A stretch of 32,264 bases of DNA, taken from contig NZ_FRAB01000061.1 of assembly GCF_900142195.1 (NCBI RefSeq), positions 1-32,264 of the forward strand, given 5' to 3'. The stretch is from Paraburkholderia terricola (GTDB taxonomy: Bacteria; Pseudomonadota; Gammaproteobacteria; Burkholderiales; Burkholderiaceae). Position numbers and translations under genes: made by a program. Numbering within the stretch: the stretch's first letter is position 1; each line of letters starts with the position of its first letter. This document shows positions 23,147-31,497 of this stretch, piece by piece. The notes under the pieces are model-generated. The model saw only the letters and a list, made by a program, of their open reading frames with translations. It had not been told where the DNA came from and did no database searches.

Positions 23147-23681
23147 GGTCTCTCCTTCCATCGACAGTTTCAGGGTGTGAAAACGGCAAGGCGGTAACGC
23201 GGGATCGACGTGCGGACGTGGTTCGCCCTGTCCGCGCATCGAAAGACTACGGATGACCGGCCGCTGTCGACAAGGCTCGATTGCATGTAATGCGTGCGTC
23301 AGCGTTTGAAAGCCGGTCAATCTGGCGCGAATATAGAAAGCCAATTTGCGGACGTCTTGGCAGTTCGCGGCGCTTTGAATGAGGATTTCGGCACAGACCG
23401 CGCGGCGCGGCTGCTGGCGGCGCATGGGCTGCGGTGCGGCGTGTCGATGGCGGGTGCCGATTGCGGCACATGCTTAAGAAGGGCGGGGGTCGCTGCGGGA
23501 GCGGGGGGAAGAACTTTTGCATGCGCCGTGGGGCGCGTGCCGGGCAAATATAACTACTGCGGCGCACTGTTGGGGAACCGCGCCGCGAAGGCGCGCGAAG
23601 CGGGATCAAGAAGCTGGACCAATAAGCGGGGACCAAAGCGCGGATCAACAAGGCGACCACTAGCCGCCCATAACAACGCCC
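23147..23681. other. Intergenic stretch, no gene seen
   Basis: 535 nt between the binding-protein gene and the acidic hypothetical protein. The open frames in it are Arg/Pro-rich with no ribosome site, and I do not call them. A promoter for the minus-strand binding-protein gene should lie here. An AT-rich patch near 23330-23345 is the best candidate, but no convincing hexamer pair was found. Confidence 0.4.
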
Positions 23682-24143
23682 TCAATGCTCGCCTTGCTGG
23701 CGCAGCAACTCCTCACGCAGACGCAGCAGCGGCGCCTTGGTTTCCTCGTCGGCCCATGTGTCGAGGTCGTCGATCGCGCGCTGGCAGCCGTCGAGCACCA
23801 GATCGAGGTCCACCGGCACGCCGTTGTTCAGCGCGAATTCGATGGTCTCGGCGAACTGCTGGCATTCGTCCTCGCCGTAGGAGATGTCGAGATTGTCGGC
23901 GATCACTTCGGCGATGTTGCTGCGCGCCTTGTCGTCGGGCGTCACCATCTCGACGATGCCGCGCGCCACCGCCGGCGAGTAGTAGAGCGCGATGTCGAGC
24001 CACTGTGCGGGATCGAAGTCGGCCTGGTCGAACTGGCTTTCGAAGTATTCGATCGCTTCCTGCTCGTGCGCTTCGTCGGCGTCGACGCTGATGCACAACT
24101 GCTCAAAAAATTCTTCCCGCTCGCTGCGGATATAACCGTCCAT
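23682..24143 (-). CDS. Acidic conserved-looking hypothetical protein
   Basis: A strongly acidic, soluble protein of 153 residues with no signal peptide and a mostly helical character (MDGYIRSEREEFFEQLCISV, then DEAHEQEAIEYFESQFDQAD, then NNGVPVDLDLVLDGCQRAID). I do not recognise the family. The coding call rests on its consistent codon usage, GAGG at 6 nt before ATG 24143, and a protein composition unlike the arginine-rich shadow frames. Acidic Asp/Glu clusters around residues 17-45 could bind a basic partner or calcium, but this is speculation. It lies downstream of pdxY on the same strand with a 108-nt gap. Confidence 0.7.
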   Translation of the reverse strand: MDGYIRSEREEFFEQLCISVDADEAHEQEAIEYFESQFDQADFDPAQWLDIALYYSPAVARGIVEMVTPDDKARSNIAEVIADNLDISYGEDECQQFAETIEFALNNGVPVDLDLVLDGCQRAIDDLDTWADEETKAPLLRLREELLRQQGEH

Positions 24144-24251
24144 CGATGCCTCGTCTGCTGAATGCTGAACTGGATGCGCGAAAAAACACTGCATGCGCGA
24201 ATAGGCGCCCCTTTCACGCGGCACGCATTATAGGACGGCGTGCGCCGCAGC

Positions 24252-25118
24252 CTATGCCGTATCCGCGACCCACGCGTCGAACCATTCGCGCGGCTGCGCG
24301 ATTTCGTTCTGCGCGGCCACCAGTTCGAGCTCGTAACGACCGGCCTGCCAGGTGGTCTTGACCACCGCGTTGACGGCGGCGAGCGTATGCTCGAACGCCG
24401 CGCGGATCGAGTCGCCGAGCAGCGTGCGCGCGACGAACACCGCGCTCGTCAGATCGCCGACGCCCACCGGTTGCCGCGCGAACGGATAAAGCGGGCGCTG
24501 CCCCATCCACGCCTCGCGCTCGGTGACGACCAGCATGTTGAAGCGGTCGGCGGGACTGTTGCGGTCGAGCAGGTGCTTCACCAGCACCAGCTTCGGACCG
24601 CGCGCGAGCAGTTCGCGGCATGCCGCCACGGCTTCTTCCAGCGTCTCGATCTCGCGGCCGACCAGCCGCTGCAACTCGCTGTGATTCGGCGCCATCGCGT
24701 CGGCCATTTCGGGCATGGTGCGCACCAGAAACTCCTGGATGCCCGGCGCGGGTTTGCAACTGCTCGCCGCGCCCATCACCGGATCGCAGAAGTACCACGC
24801 GCGCGGATTGGCGGCCTTCACGGCCTTGACGACTTCCAGTACCGACTGCGCCTGTTCGGGCGTGCCCAGGTGGCCGGAGAGCACCGCGTCGCAGCGCGGC
24901 AGCATGCCGATCGCGCCGATGCCTTCGACCAGTTCTTCCACCTGCGAGCCCTCGATCGCACTGCCGGTCCAATGGCCGTATTGCGTGTGGTTCGAGAACT
25001 GCACGGTATTGAGCGGCCAGACGTTGACGCCGAGCCGGCGCATCGGGAACACCGCCGCGCTGTTGCCGGCGTGCCCGAAAACGACATGTGACTGGATGCT
25101 CAAAACATTTTTCGTCAT
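24252..25118 (-). CDS. pdxY: Pyridoxal kinase
   Basis: Phosphorylates pyridoxal to pyridoxal 5'-phosphate in the vitamin B6 salvage pathway, cytoplasmic. 288 residues, matching PdxY. Signatures are VLSIQSHVVFGHAGNSAAVF at the N-terminus, then WPLNTVQFSNHTQYGHWTG, YFCDPVMG in the middle and PVGVGDLTSAVFVARTL near the C-terminus. The last contains the Gly-x-Gly-Asp motif whose Asp is the catalytic base in ribokinase-like kinases. PdxY rather than PdxK is favoured by length and by the QFSNHTQYG segment. The start codon ATG at 25118 has a weak ribosome site. No partner genes of B6 metabolism are adjacent. Confidence 0.92.
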   Translation of the reverse strand: MTKNVLSIQSHVVFGHAGNSAAVFPMRRLGVNVWPLNTVQFSNHTQYGHWTGSAIEGSQVEELVEGIGAIGMLPRCDAVLSGHLGTPEQAQSVLEVVKAVKAANPRAWYFCDPVMGAASSCKPAPGIQEFLVRTMPEMADAMAPNHSELQRLVGREIETLEEAVAACRELLARGPKLVLVKHLLDRNSPADRFNMLVVTEREAWMGQRPLYPFARQPVGVGDLTSAVFVARTLLGDSIRAAFEHTLAAVNAVVKTTWQAGRYELELVAAQNEIAQPREWFDAWVADTA

Positions 25119-25490
25119 GGTGTCGCCCGCGCCAACGGTCGTGCGCGATCAAGGAAACGGGAAGGATGGGCCGCGACGGCCAACCGGCTTCGGGCCGGGC
25201 GCCTCGTGCGGCGTGACTGCTTCAGATGATGCAAGAAAAGTGCACGGTCTGCGTAGTCAGGAAACAATACATGAGTTTGCCGCGCGCGAGTTGGCCCGGC
25301 CAACGGGTTGTTGCGCTGAACCATCAAACGCCGCGCAGTGATGGGGGACGACGGGAGGCCGGCAGTCGACCCGGCAGTCTGTCGGTGAGGCGTGCGTGAA
25401 AACCGGCGCCTCGCGAGCATGGCATGCGTTGCGCGAACCTGGTGCCGCGCGCATCAATGCGGTCGATCGTGCACGGAACGCGGTGCCGGC
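25119..25490. other. Intergenic stretch, no gene seen
   Basis: About 370 nt between pdxY and the hairpin after glgA. The frames present are short and Arg-rich. No terminator with a T tract or promoter stands out. Confidence 0.4.
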
Positions 25491-25531
25491 GCGTCGGCGC
25501 CTCGCTCAGCTTAACGTCGCGGCGCCGACGC
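25491..25531 (-). other. Hairpin abutting the glgA stop codon
   Basis: GCGTCGGCGCC (25491-25501) and GGCGCCGACGC (25521-25531) are perfect 11-bp arms with a 19-nt loop. They begin immediately after the glgA TGA on the minus strand. No T run follows, so it may stabilise the mRNA 3' end or assist Rho rather than terminate on its own. Confidence 0.6.
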
Positions 25532-26992
25532 TCACGCCAACTCGCGATACAACGCCAGGTAGCGCTCGGCCGACGCGCCCCAGCCGAAGTCCTGGCGCAT
25601 CGCGCGCCGCTGCGCCGCTTTCCATTCGGTGCGCCGGCCATACAGCGCGAAGGCGCGGCGGATCGCGGCGGCAATGCCCTTCGGCTCGAAGCGCTCGAAG
25701 ACAAAGCCGGTGGCAAGGTCGTCGGCGAGATTTTCGAGCGAGGCGTCCATCACCGTGTCGGCCAGCCCGCCGACGCCGTGCACGAGCGGCAGCGATCCAT
25801 AAGCCAGCGCGTAAAGCTGCGTCAGCCCGCAGGGTTCGAAACGCGACGGCACGGCGATCACGTCGCTGCCCGCGACGATGGTATGAGCGAGCGTCTCGTC
25901 GAAGCCGAGTTCGACCGCCACCGATTCAGGATGCGTCTGCGCGACACGCTTCAAGCCGTTCTCCAGCGCCGGGTCGCCGGTGCCGAACACCACCAGTTGC
26001 CCGCCGCGTTTGACGATCTCGGGCACCGCCTCCAGCAGCAGGTCGAGACCTTTCTGTTCGGTAAGCCGGCTCACCACGCCGAACAGCAGCGCATCGCTTT
26101 TCTGCGCGAGGCCGAAGCGCTTTTGCAGCGCCTCCTTGCACGCCTCTTTGCCGGCGAGGCGCGTGGGGCTGTAGTGATTGTCGATGAGCGCATCGCCGGC
26201 GGGATTCCACACCGTATAGTCGACGCCGTTAAGAATCCCGCTCAGGTCGTGCGCGCGATGGCGCAGCAACGCGTCGAGTCCGCCGCCCTGGGCGAGCGTC
26301 TGGATTTCGCGCGCGTAGGTCGGACTGACGGTGGTGATGCGGTCGCTGTAGTAGAGGCCCGCCTTGAGGAACGACAACTGTCCGTAGAACTCGACGCCGT
26401 GCATGTTGAAAAAATCGTCCGGCAGCGCCAGTTGGCCAAACTGGTGCGCGGGAAATATGCCCTGATACGCGAGGTTATGCACCGTGAAGACGCTGCGCGC
26501 GAGCGGACGGCCATGCTGGCGCTCGGCGGCTTTCAGGTAGGCGGGCGCGAGCCCCGCATGCCAGTCGTGCGCGTGGACGATTTGCGGCGACCACGCCGGA
26601 TCGAGCTGCTGCGCCAGTTGCGCGGCGACCCAGCCGAGCAGCGCGAAGCGCTGCGCGTTGTCGCCGTAGGGCACGTGCTCGTCGTTCAGATACGGATTGC
26701 CGGGGCGGTCGTACAGCGTGCCGGCGCGGATCACGTAGACGATCAGACCGTTCGACGCCAGCGTGCCCTGTTCGAGCGTGACTCCCGGCGCGTCAAAGCG
26801 CCGGCCCAGTTGCGCGATCTGACGCAAGTCGCCCAAACCGGCGAGCACCGCCGGAAAGCCGGGCAGCAGCACCCGCGCGTCGGCGCCGCGCTCGATCAGC
26901 GCGGGCGGCAGCGCGCCCGCGACGTCGGCGAGACCGCCCGTTTTGAGGAGGGGATACAGCTCGCTTGCGACGTGCAGGGCGCGAATCGTCAT
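25532..26992 (-). CDS. glgA: Glycogen synthase (ADP-glucose dependent)
   Basis: Transfers glucose from ADP-glucose to the growing alpha-1,4-glucan. 486 residues, GT5 family, GT-B fold. The N-terminal KTGGLADV motif (residues 17-24) binds ADP-glucose. IVHAHDWHAGLAPAYLK, then SVFTVHNLAYQGIFP, and the C-terminal FEPCGLTQLYALAYGSLPLV with its Glu-x7-Glu-like region are all present. Directly downstream of glgC with a 66-nt gap, forming a glgC-glgA unit. No branching enzyme, phosphorylase or debranching gene is in the window. A hairpin follows its stop. Confidence 0.95.
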   Translation of the reverse strand: MTIRALHVASELYPLLKTGGLADVAGALPPALIERGADARVLLPGFPAVLAGLGDLRQIAQLGRRFDAPGVTLEQGTLASNGLIVYVIRAGTLYDRPGNPYLNDEHVPYGDNAQRFALLGWVAAQLAQQLDPAWSPQIVHAHDWHAGLAPAYLKAAERQHGRPLARSVFTVHNLAYQGIFPAHQFGQLALPDDFFNMHGVEFYGQLSFLKAGLYYSDRITTVSPTYAREIQTLAQGGGLDALLRHRAHDLSGILNGVDYTVWNPAGDALIDNHYSPTRLAGKEACKEALQKRFGLAQKSDALLFGVVSRLTEQKGLDLLLEAVPEIVKRGGQLVVFGTGDPALENGLKRVAQTHPESVAVELGFDETLAHTIVAGSDVIAVPSRFEPCGLTQLYALAYGSLPLVHGVGGLADTVMDASLENLADDLATGFVFERFEPKGIAAAIRRAFALYGRRTEWKAAQRRAMRQDFGWGASAERYLALYRELA

Positions 26993-27058
26993 AGGCTCGA
27001 TCTATTCCTGTCGGTTACTGTTCAAACGCGGCGGGGCCGCCGGCTGCCTTGACGCGCC

Positions 27059-28324
27059 TTAGCGCACGTCCTGCCGCAGCGCCTCGGGCGTGACCAGCAC
27101 GACGCCGTCGTCGGTGCGGTAGAAGCGTTCGGCGTCGCGCGCCGGATCCTCGCCGATCACCGTGCCGTCCGGAATGGCGCAGCCGCGGTCTATCACCACT
27201 TTCTGCAGCCGGCAGCTCGCGCCGACGGTGACCTGCGGCAACAAGACTGCCTCATTGATGTTACAGAACGAACTCACCTTGACATTCGACGACAGCACCG
27301 AGCGCGAAATCTGCGAGCCCGAAATCACGCAGCCGCCGCACGCGATCAGATTGGTGGCCGATCCCTGCAAGCCTTTCATGTCGCGCACGAACTTGGCGGG
27401 CGGCAACTGCTCCTGATACGTCCAGATCGGCCAGCTGCGATCGTAGAGGTCGAGCGTGGGAATGGTGGACGCGAGATCGAGGTTGGCGGCCCAGTAGGCG
27501 TCGATCGTGCCGACGTCGCGCCAGTACGGCTCCACGTTCGGGTCCGACGACACGCACGACATGCTGAATGGATGCGCGATCGCCATGCCTCGGGTGACCA
27601 CGCGCGGCAGGATGTCCTTGCCGAAGTCGTGATCCGTGTCGACGGTGGAGATGTTTTCCTCGAGCAGCGCGTACAGATAATCGGCGTTGAACACATAGAT
27701 GCCCATGCTGGCGAGCGCCGTGTCCGGGCGGCCCGGTATCGCCGGCGGATCGGCGGGCTTTTCGACGAAGCCGGTCACGCGGCGGTTTTCATCCACCGCC
27801 ATCACGCCGAAGGCCACTGCGTCCATGCGCGGCACCTCGATGCAACCCACCGTGCAATCCGCGCCGCTTTCCGCGTGGTCGGCGATCATGCGCGTGTAGT
27901 CCATCTTGTAGATATGGTCGCCCGCCAGCACCACCACGTATTTCGGCCGGATCGAACGGATGATGTCGAGATTCTGGAACACCGCGTCGGCGGTGCCGCG
28001 ATACCAGTGGGCGCCTTCCACGCGCTGCTGCGCGGGCCACAGGTCGATGAATTCGCCGAATTCGCCGCGCAGGAAGCTCCAGCCGCGCTGCATGTGGCGC
28101 AACAGCGAGTGCGCCTTGTACTGCGTGACCACCGCGATGCGGCGGATGCCGGAATTCAGACAGTTGGAGAGTGCGAAGTCGATGATCCGGTATTTGCCGC
28201 CGAAGTGCACGGCCGGCTTGACGCGTTTGTTGGTGAGCGGCCCGAGCCGCGTGCCCCGTCCGCCTGCGAGGACGATGGCGAGGGTGGTGCGTTGCAGATC
28301 GTTTAGCCGTTCCGGGGTATTCAT
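27059..28324 (-). CDS. glgC: Glucose-1-phosphate adenylyltransferase (ADP-glucose pyrophosphorylase)
   Basis: Makes ADP-glucose from glucose-1-phosphate and ATP, the committed and allosterically controlled step of bacterial glycogen synthesis. 421 residues, the usual size. The N-terminal nucleotidyltransferase signature is VLAGGRGTRLGPLTNKRVKP, then GGKYRIIDFALSNCLNSGIR. GTADAVFQNLDII, VVVLAGDHIYKMDY and VEKPADPPAIPG mark the substrate site. The C-terminal third is a left-handed beta-helix (ISGSQISRSVLSSNVKVSSF). The ATG at 28324 has AGGAGA 5 nt upstream. That site is only about 10 nt from the first hairpin of the repeat array, so structure in the leader could affect translation. Confidence 0.96.
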   Translation of the reverse strand: MNTPERLNDLQRTTLAIVLAGGRGTRLGPLTNKRVKPAVHFGGKYRIIDFALSNCLNSGIRRIAVVTQYKAHSLLRHMQRGWSFLRGEFGEFIDLWPAQQRVEGAHWYRGTADAVFQNLDIIRSIRPKYVVVLAGDHIYKMDYTRMIADHAESGADCTVGCIEVPRMDAVAFGVMAVDENRRVTGFVEKPADPPAIPGRPDTALASMGIYVFNADYLYALLEENISTVDTDHDFGKDILPRVVTRGMAIAHPFSMSCVSSDPNVEPYWRDVGTIDAYWAANLDLASTIPTLDLYDRSWPIWTYQEQLPPAKFVRDMKGLQGSATNLIACGGCVISGSQISRSVLSSNVKVSSFCNINEAVLLPQVTVGASCRLQKVVIDRGCAIPDGTVIGEDPARDAERFYRTDDGVVLVTPEALRQDVR

Positions 28325-28340
28325 ATCTGTCTCCTGTGTC

Positions 28341-28650
28341 GACCGGAGTTAGCGCTTTAGCGCTTACTCCGGTCCCATGCAACGCGGTCGATCAGAGTTA
28401 GCGCTTTAGCGCTTACTCTGATCCCATGCAACGCGGTCGATCAGAGTTAGCGCTTTAGCGCTTACTCCGGTCCCATGCAACGCGGTCGATCAGAGTTAGT
28501 GCTTCAGCACTTACTCCGGTCCCACGCAGCGCGCTCCGATCCCATGCAACGCGGTCGACCGGAGCTAGTGCTTTAGAGCTCACGTAGACCAGAGTTAATG
28601 CTTCAGCACTTACTCCGATCCCACGCAGCGCGCTCCGATCCCATGCAATC
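28341..28650. repeat. Tandem array of palindromic ~49-nt repeats upstream of glgC
   Basis: There are six hairpin units of 34 nt at 28341, 28390, 28439, 28488, 28557 (degenerate) and 28587. The first four are exactly 49 nt apart and joined by a conserved linker (CCATGCAACGCG, with a CCACGCAGCGCG variant). Unit 1 pairs GACCGGAGTTAGCGCT with AGCGCTTACTCCGGTC with one mismatch. Compensatory changes keep the stem in unit 2 (GATCAGAGT with ACTCTGATC) and in the inner stem of unit 4 (AGTGCT with AGCACT). Unit 3 joins a left arm of one type to a right arm of the other. The array has the look of a genus-wide intergenic repeat family rather than a CRISPR array, since the linkers are conserved. Confidence 0.85.
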
Positions 28651-29054
28651 ACTCGCCTGTTTCTCTACCCCGGATGGTCTGCTTGCTTGCCCTCCATTCA
28701 TGATCCGCACTGTCAGGCGGCCCCGTCTTCGCGGAGCGTGCGCTACTTCTAACCCGATTTGCCGCGAGCGAATAGTGTGAATTGTGCGGATGCCGGGCGC
28801 TCGCTCGACTCGCGCACGATCGACCGTTGCACCGCGGCGATCCGTGCGCCACGCCACATAGCGCGCGAAGTGAGGCGGTCGCAATATGCGTGCCCAGCCG
28901 GGCAAGGCAGCGGCCTGCGCGCCGATGCGCCGCGCCCGCGCGGCTGCGCAGTCCGGCGGCGCGTCGTAGAATCGTCCGCACCCCCACGGTCCAGCGCCGG
29001 TTTGCCCGCGCGTCGGTGCCGCATGCTTCTTTCTTTTTGCAAGAAAACCTATCG
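28651..29054. other. Intergenic stretch between the repeat array and the hydrolase gene
   Basis: About 400 nt. No gene is supported: the Arg-rich minus-strand frame at 28749-29042 lacks a ribosome site and matches nothing known to me. The promoter of the plus-strand hydrolase gene should be here, but I found no clear hexamer pair. Confidence 0.4.
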
Positions 29055-30164
29055 ATGAATTTCCGTCGTCATTCCCTGATCGCTTTCTTGAGCGCCTGCG
29101 TGCTGAGCGCGGCGCCGGCTGTTTTCGCCGCTTCGGCTGGCGCCTCCGCTGGCTCCGCTTCCGCGCCGGGTAGCGCCGCCAGCACCACCATCGCCACCAT
29201 CGCCGCCGCCGACAACGCCGGTCCCGCTTACGGCCCCGAGTTGCAGGGCTTCGATTACCCGGCGCCGGTCGAGCAGTACGACTTCACCTCGCAAGGCGTG
29301 GCGCTGCACATGGCGTATATGGATGTAAAGCCGGCGCGCGCGAACGGCCGCACCGTCGTGCTATTGCACGGCAAGAACTTCTGCTCGGCGACGTGGGATG
29401 CGACCATCCATCGGCTGAGCGACGCCGGTTATCGCGTGATCGCGCCGGATCAGATCGGCTTTTGCAAGTCGAGCAAACCGGAACACTATCAGTACAGTTT
29501 CCAGCAACTCGCGCGCAACACGCATGCGCTGCTCGCATCGCTCGGCGTGAGCGACGCGACCGTGATCGGTCATTCGACCGGCGGCATGCTCGCGATCCGC
29601 TACGCGCTGATGTATCCGCGCGAGACGCGGCAACTGGTGCTGGTCAACCCGATCGGTCTCGAGGACTGGAAGGCGAAGGGCGTGCCGTCGCTTTCGGTGG
29701 ACCAGTGGTACGAGCGCGAACTGAAGACCACCGCCGACGGCATTCGCCGCTACGAGCAGACGACGTATTACGCGGGCCAGTGGCGCGCCGACTATGAACC
29801 GTGGGTGCAGATGCTGGCGGGTTTGTATCGCGGTCCGGGCAAGCAGATCGTCGCGTGGAATTCGGCGCTGCTGTACGACATGATCTACACGCAGCCGGTG
29901 GTGTACGAACTCGGCCAACTGAGCACGCCGACGCTCTTGCTGATCGGCCAGAAGGATACGACCGCGATCGGCAAGGACGCCGCGCCGCCCGACGTGCGCG
30001 CGAAGCTCGGTCGCTACCCGGAACTGGGCAAGGCCACGGCGAAGGCGATTCCGCACGCCACGCTGGTCGAATTCGCCGACTTGGGGCACGCGCCGCAGAT
30101 GCAGGATCCGCAGGCGTTTCATCAGGCGTTGCTGGATGGGTTGGCGGGGGTGGGGAGTCGTTGA
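29055..30164 (+). CDS. Secreted alpha/beta hydrolase
   Basis: A 369-residue exported hydrolase. The N-terminal signal peptide (FLSACVLSAAPAVFAASAG) is followed by a low-complexity Ala/Ser linker to about residue 57. The alpha/beta-hydrolase core then begins. RTVVLLHGKNFCSATWDATI gives the oxyanion-hole HG. VIGHSTGGMLAIRYALMYPR carries the nucleophile Ser174 in GHSTG. IGQKDTTAIG gives candidate Asp301 and FADLGHAPQMQDP gives His345. The substrate cannot be told from the sequence. Export to the periplasm is predicted from the signal peptide. It stands alone and is followed by a bidirectional terminator shared with the convergent monooxygenase gene. The ATG at 29055 has only a weak ribosome site. 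Confidence 0.85.
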   Translation: MNFRRHSLIAFLSACVLSAAPAVFAASAGASAGSASAPGSAASTTIATIAAADNAGPAYGPELQGFDYPAPVEQYDFTSQGVALHMAYMDVKPARANGRTVVLLHGKNFCSATWDATIHRLSDAGYRVIAPDQIGFCKSSKPEHYQYSFQQLARNTHALLASLGVSDATVIGHSTGGMLAIRYALMYPRETRQLVLVNPIGLEDWKAKGVPSLSVDQWYERELKTTADGIRRYEQTTYYAGQWRADYEPWVQMLAGLYRGPGKQIVAWNSALLYDMIYTQPVVYELGQLSTPTLLLIGQKDTTAIGKDAAPPDVRAKLGRYPELGKATAKAIPHATLVEFADLGHAPQMQDPQAFHQALLDGLAGVGSR

Positions 30165-30286
30165 ACTCCGGCTGAGGCCGGGGTGGGGCGAGAACTTCGC
30201 TTTGGACGCTGACTATCCGAACATCGTGCGGGAGCCCTGGCGCGTGGTGTTCCGATGTTCGTGTCGCGGATAGCCGTCGAATCGGC

Positions 30287-30327
30287 AAAAGAGAAAACGG
30301 CCGTTGCCGATACGGCCGTCCTCTTTT
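30287..30327. terminator. Bidirectional terminator between convergent genes
   Basis: AAAAGAG with ACGGCCGT (30297-30304), a 7-nt loop, ACGGCCGT (30312-30319) and CTCTTTT (30321-30327). The outer A and T tracts pair, giving a terminator usable from both sides for the hydrolase and the monooxygenase. Confidence 0.8.
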
Positions 30328-30337
30328 GATAGCGCCG

Positions 30338-31333
30338 TTAGTCGCCGGCGCTCAGCTCATCGCGCACTTGCGCGCCGATTTCAAACGAGCGCAGCCGCGC
30401 CGCGTGATCGTAAATCTGCGCGGTGAGCATCAATTCGTCCGCGCCGGTTTGATCGATGATCGAGCGCAGTCCTGCGCGTACCGCATCGCGATCGCCGAGC
30501 ACGGTGCAGGCGAGCGAATGCGCGACGCCGTTCAATTCCATCTCCGACGCCTCGAGCCGCTCGACCGGCGGATGCAATTGACCGGGTGTGCCGCGCCGCA
30601 AGTTGATGAACTGCTGCTGCAGCGACGTGAAGAGGCGCTGCGCTTCCTCGTTGCTATCGGCGGCGAACAGATTGACGCCGACCATCGCATACGGTTTGTC
30701 GAGCGCCGCCGAGGGCCGGAATTGCGAGCGATACACCCGCAGCGCCGTGAGCATATGGTCGGGTGCGAAATGCGACGCGAACGCGAACGGCAGACCGAGC
30801 GCCGCGGCGAGTTGCGCGCTGAAGAGCGACGAGCCGAGCAGCCACAGCGGCACGTTCAGCCCGGCGCCGGGCACCGCGCGAATGCGCTGGCCCGGCACCG
30901 GGTCGGCGAAATAACGTTGCAGCTCGACCACGTCGTCGGGGAAAGACTCGGCGCTGTTTTGCAGATCGCGGCGCAGCGCGCGCGCGGTGCTCTGGTCGGT
31001 GCCTGGCGCGCGGCCTAGGCCGAGATCGATCCGGCCGGGGTAGAGCGAGGCGAGGGTGCCGAACTGTTCGGCGATGACGAGCGGCGCGTGATTAGGCAAC
31101 ATGACGCCGCCCGAACCGACGCGAATCTTTTGGGTGCCTCCGGCCACGTAGCCGATCACCACCGAAGTGGCCGCGCTGGCGATGCCGGTCATGTTGTGAT
31201 GTTCCGCCAGCCAGTAGCGGTGGTAGTGCCAGTTTTCCGCGTGCTGGGCGAGGTCCAGCGTGTTCCTGAATGCGTCGGCAGGTGTCGCGCCAGCGATGAC
31301 CGGCGATAGGTCCAGGACCGAGAAGGGGATCAT
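30338..31333 (-). CDS. Luciferase-like flavin-dependent monooxygenase (YhbW/MsnO8 type)
   Basis: A 331-residue cytoplasmic enzyme of the bacterial luciferase superfamily. MIPFSVLDLSPVIAGATPAD at the start, AENWHYHRYWLAEHHNMTGI, and VGSGGVMLPNHAPLVIAEQF followed by ALYPGRIDLGLGRAPGTD (here SLYPGRIDLGLGRAPGTD) are the MsnO8/YhbW hallmarks of this FMN-binding TIM-barrel group. The substrate is unknown. The ATG at 31333 is preferred because it gives the family N-terminus. The in-frame ATG codons at 31351 and 31378 are alternatives without better ribosome sites. The gene is convergent with the hydrolase and lies downstream of the ETF-QO gene on the same strand. Confidence 0.85.
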   Translation of the reverse strand: MIPFSVLDLSPVIAGATPADAFRNTLDLAQHAENWHYHRYWLAEHHNMTGIASAATSVVIGYVAGGTQKIRVGSGGVMLPNHAPLVIAEQFGTLASLYPGRIDLGLGRAPGTDQSTARALRRDLQNSAESFPDDVVELQRYFADPVPGQRIRAVPGAGLNVPLWLLGSSLFSAQLAAALGLPFAFASHFAPDHMLTALRVYRSQFRPSAALDKPYAMVGVNLFAADSNEEAQRLFTSLQQQFINLRRGTPGQLHPPVERLEASEMELNGVAHSLACTVLGDRDAVRAGLRSIIDQTGADELMLTAQIYDHAARLRSFEIGAQVRDELSAGD

Positions 31334-31497
31334 TGTCTGCTCACATGCCATTTCGGGCGCTTTCGCGCGATGGGGCATTGTGGCAAAGGTTCTGGTTTTC
31401 TGCTGACGACGCGGCGATGCCCACGTTCGTCGAAGGGGGTTCGCACGCGGTCAGCGAATCCGCACCGCGTGCTGCAAACAAAGCGCCGACTCGTCAC

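Noticed and set aside
23247..23660. Minus-strand open frame in the intergenic stretch before the binding-protein gene
   Set aside because: Pro/Arg-rich with no ribosome site or recognisable domain.
23940..24217. Alternative minus-strand frames over the acidic hypothetical gene
   Set aside because: They are frame shadows. The acidic frame has the better ribosome site and a protein-like composition.
28341..28650. Possible CRISPR array
   Set aside because: The sequences between hairpins are conserved rather than unique spacers, the repeats are imperfect, and no cas genes are nearby.
28749..29042. Minus-strand open frame of 97 codons before the hydrolase gene
   Set aside because: Strongly Arg-rich with no ribosome site. 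It looks like chance coding in GC-rich DNA.
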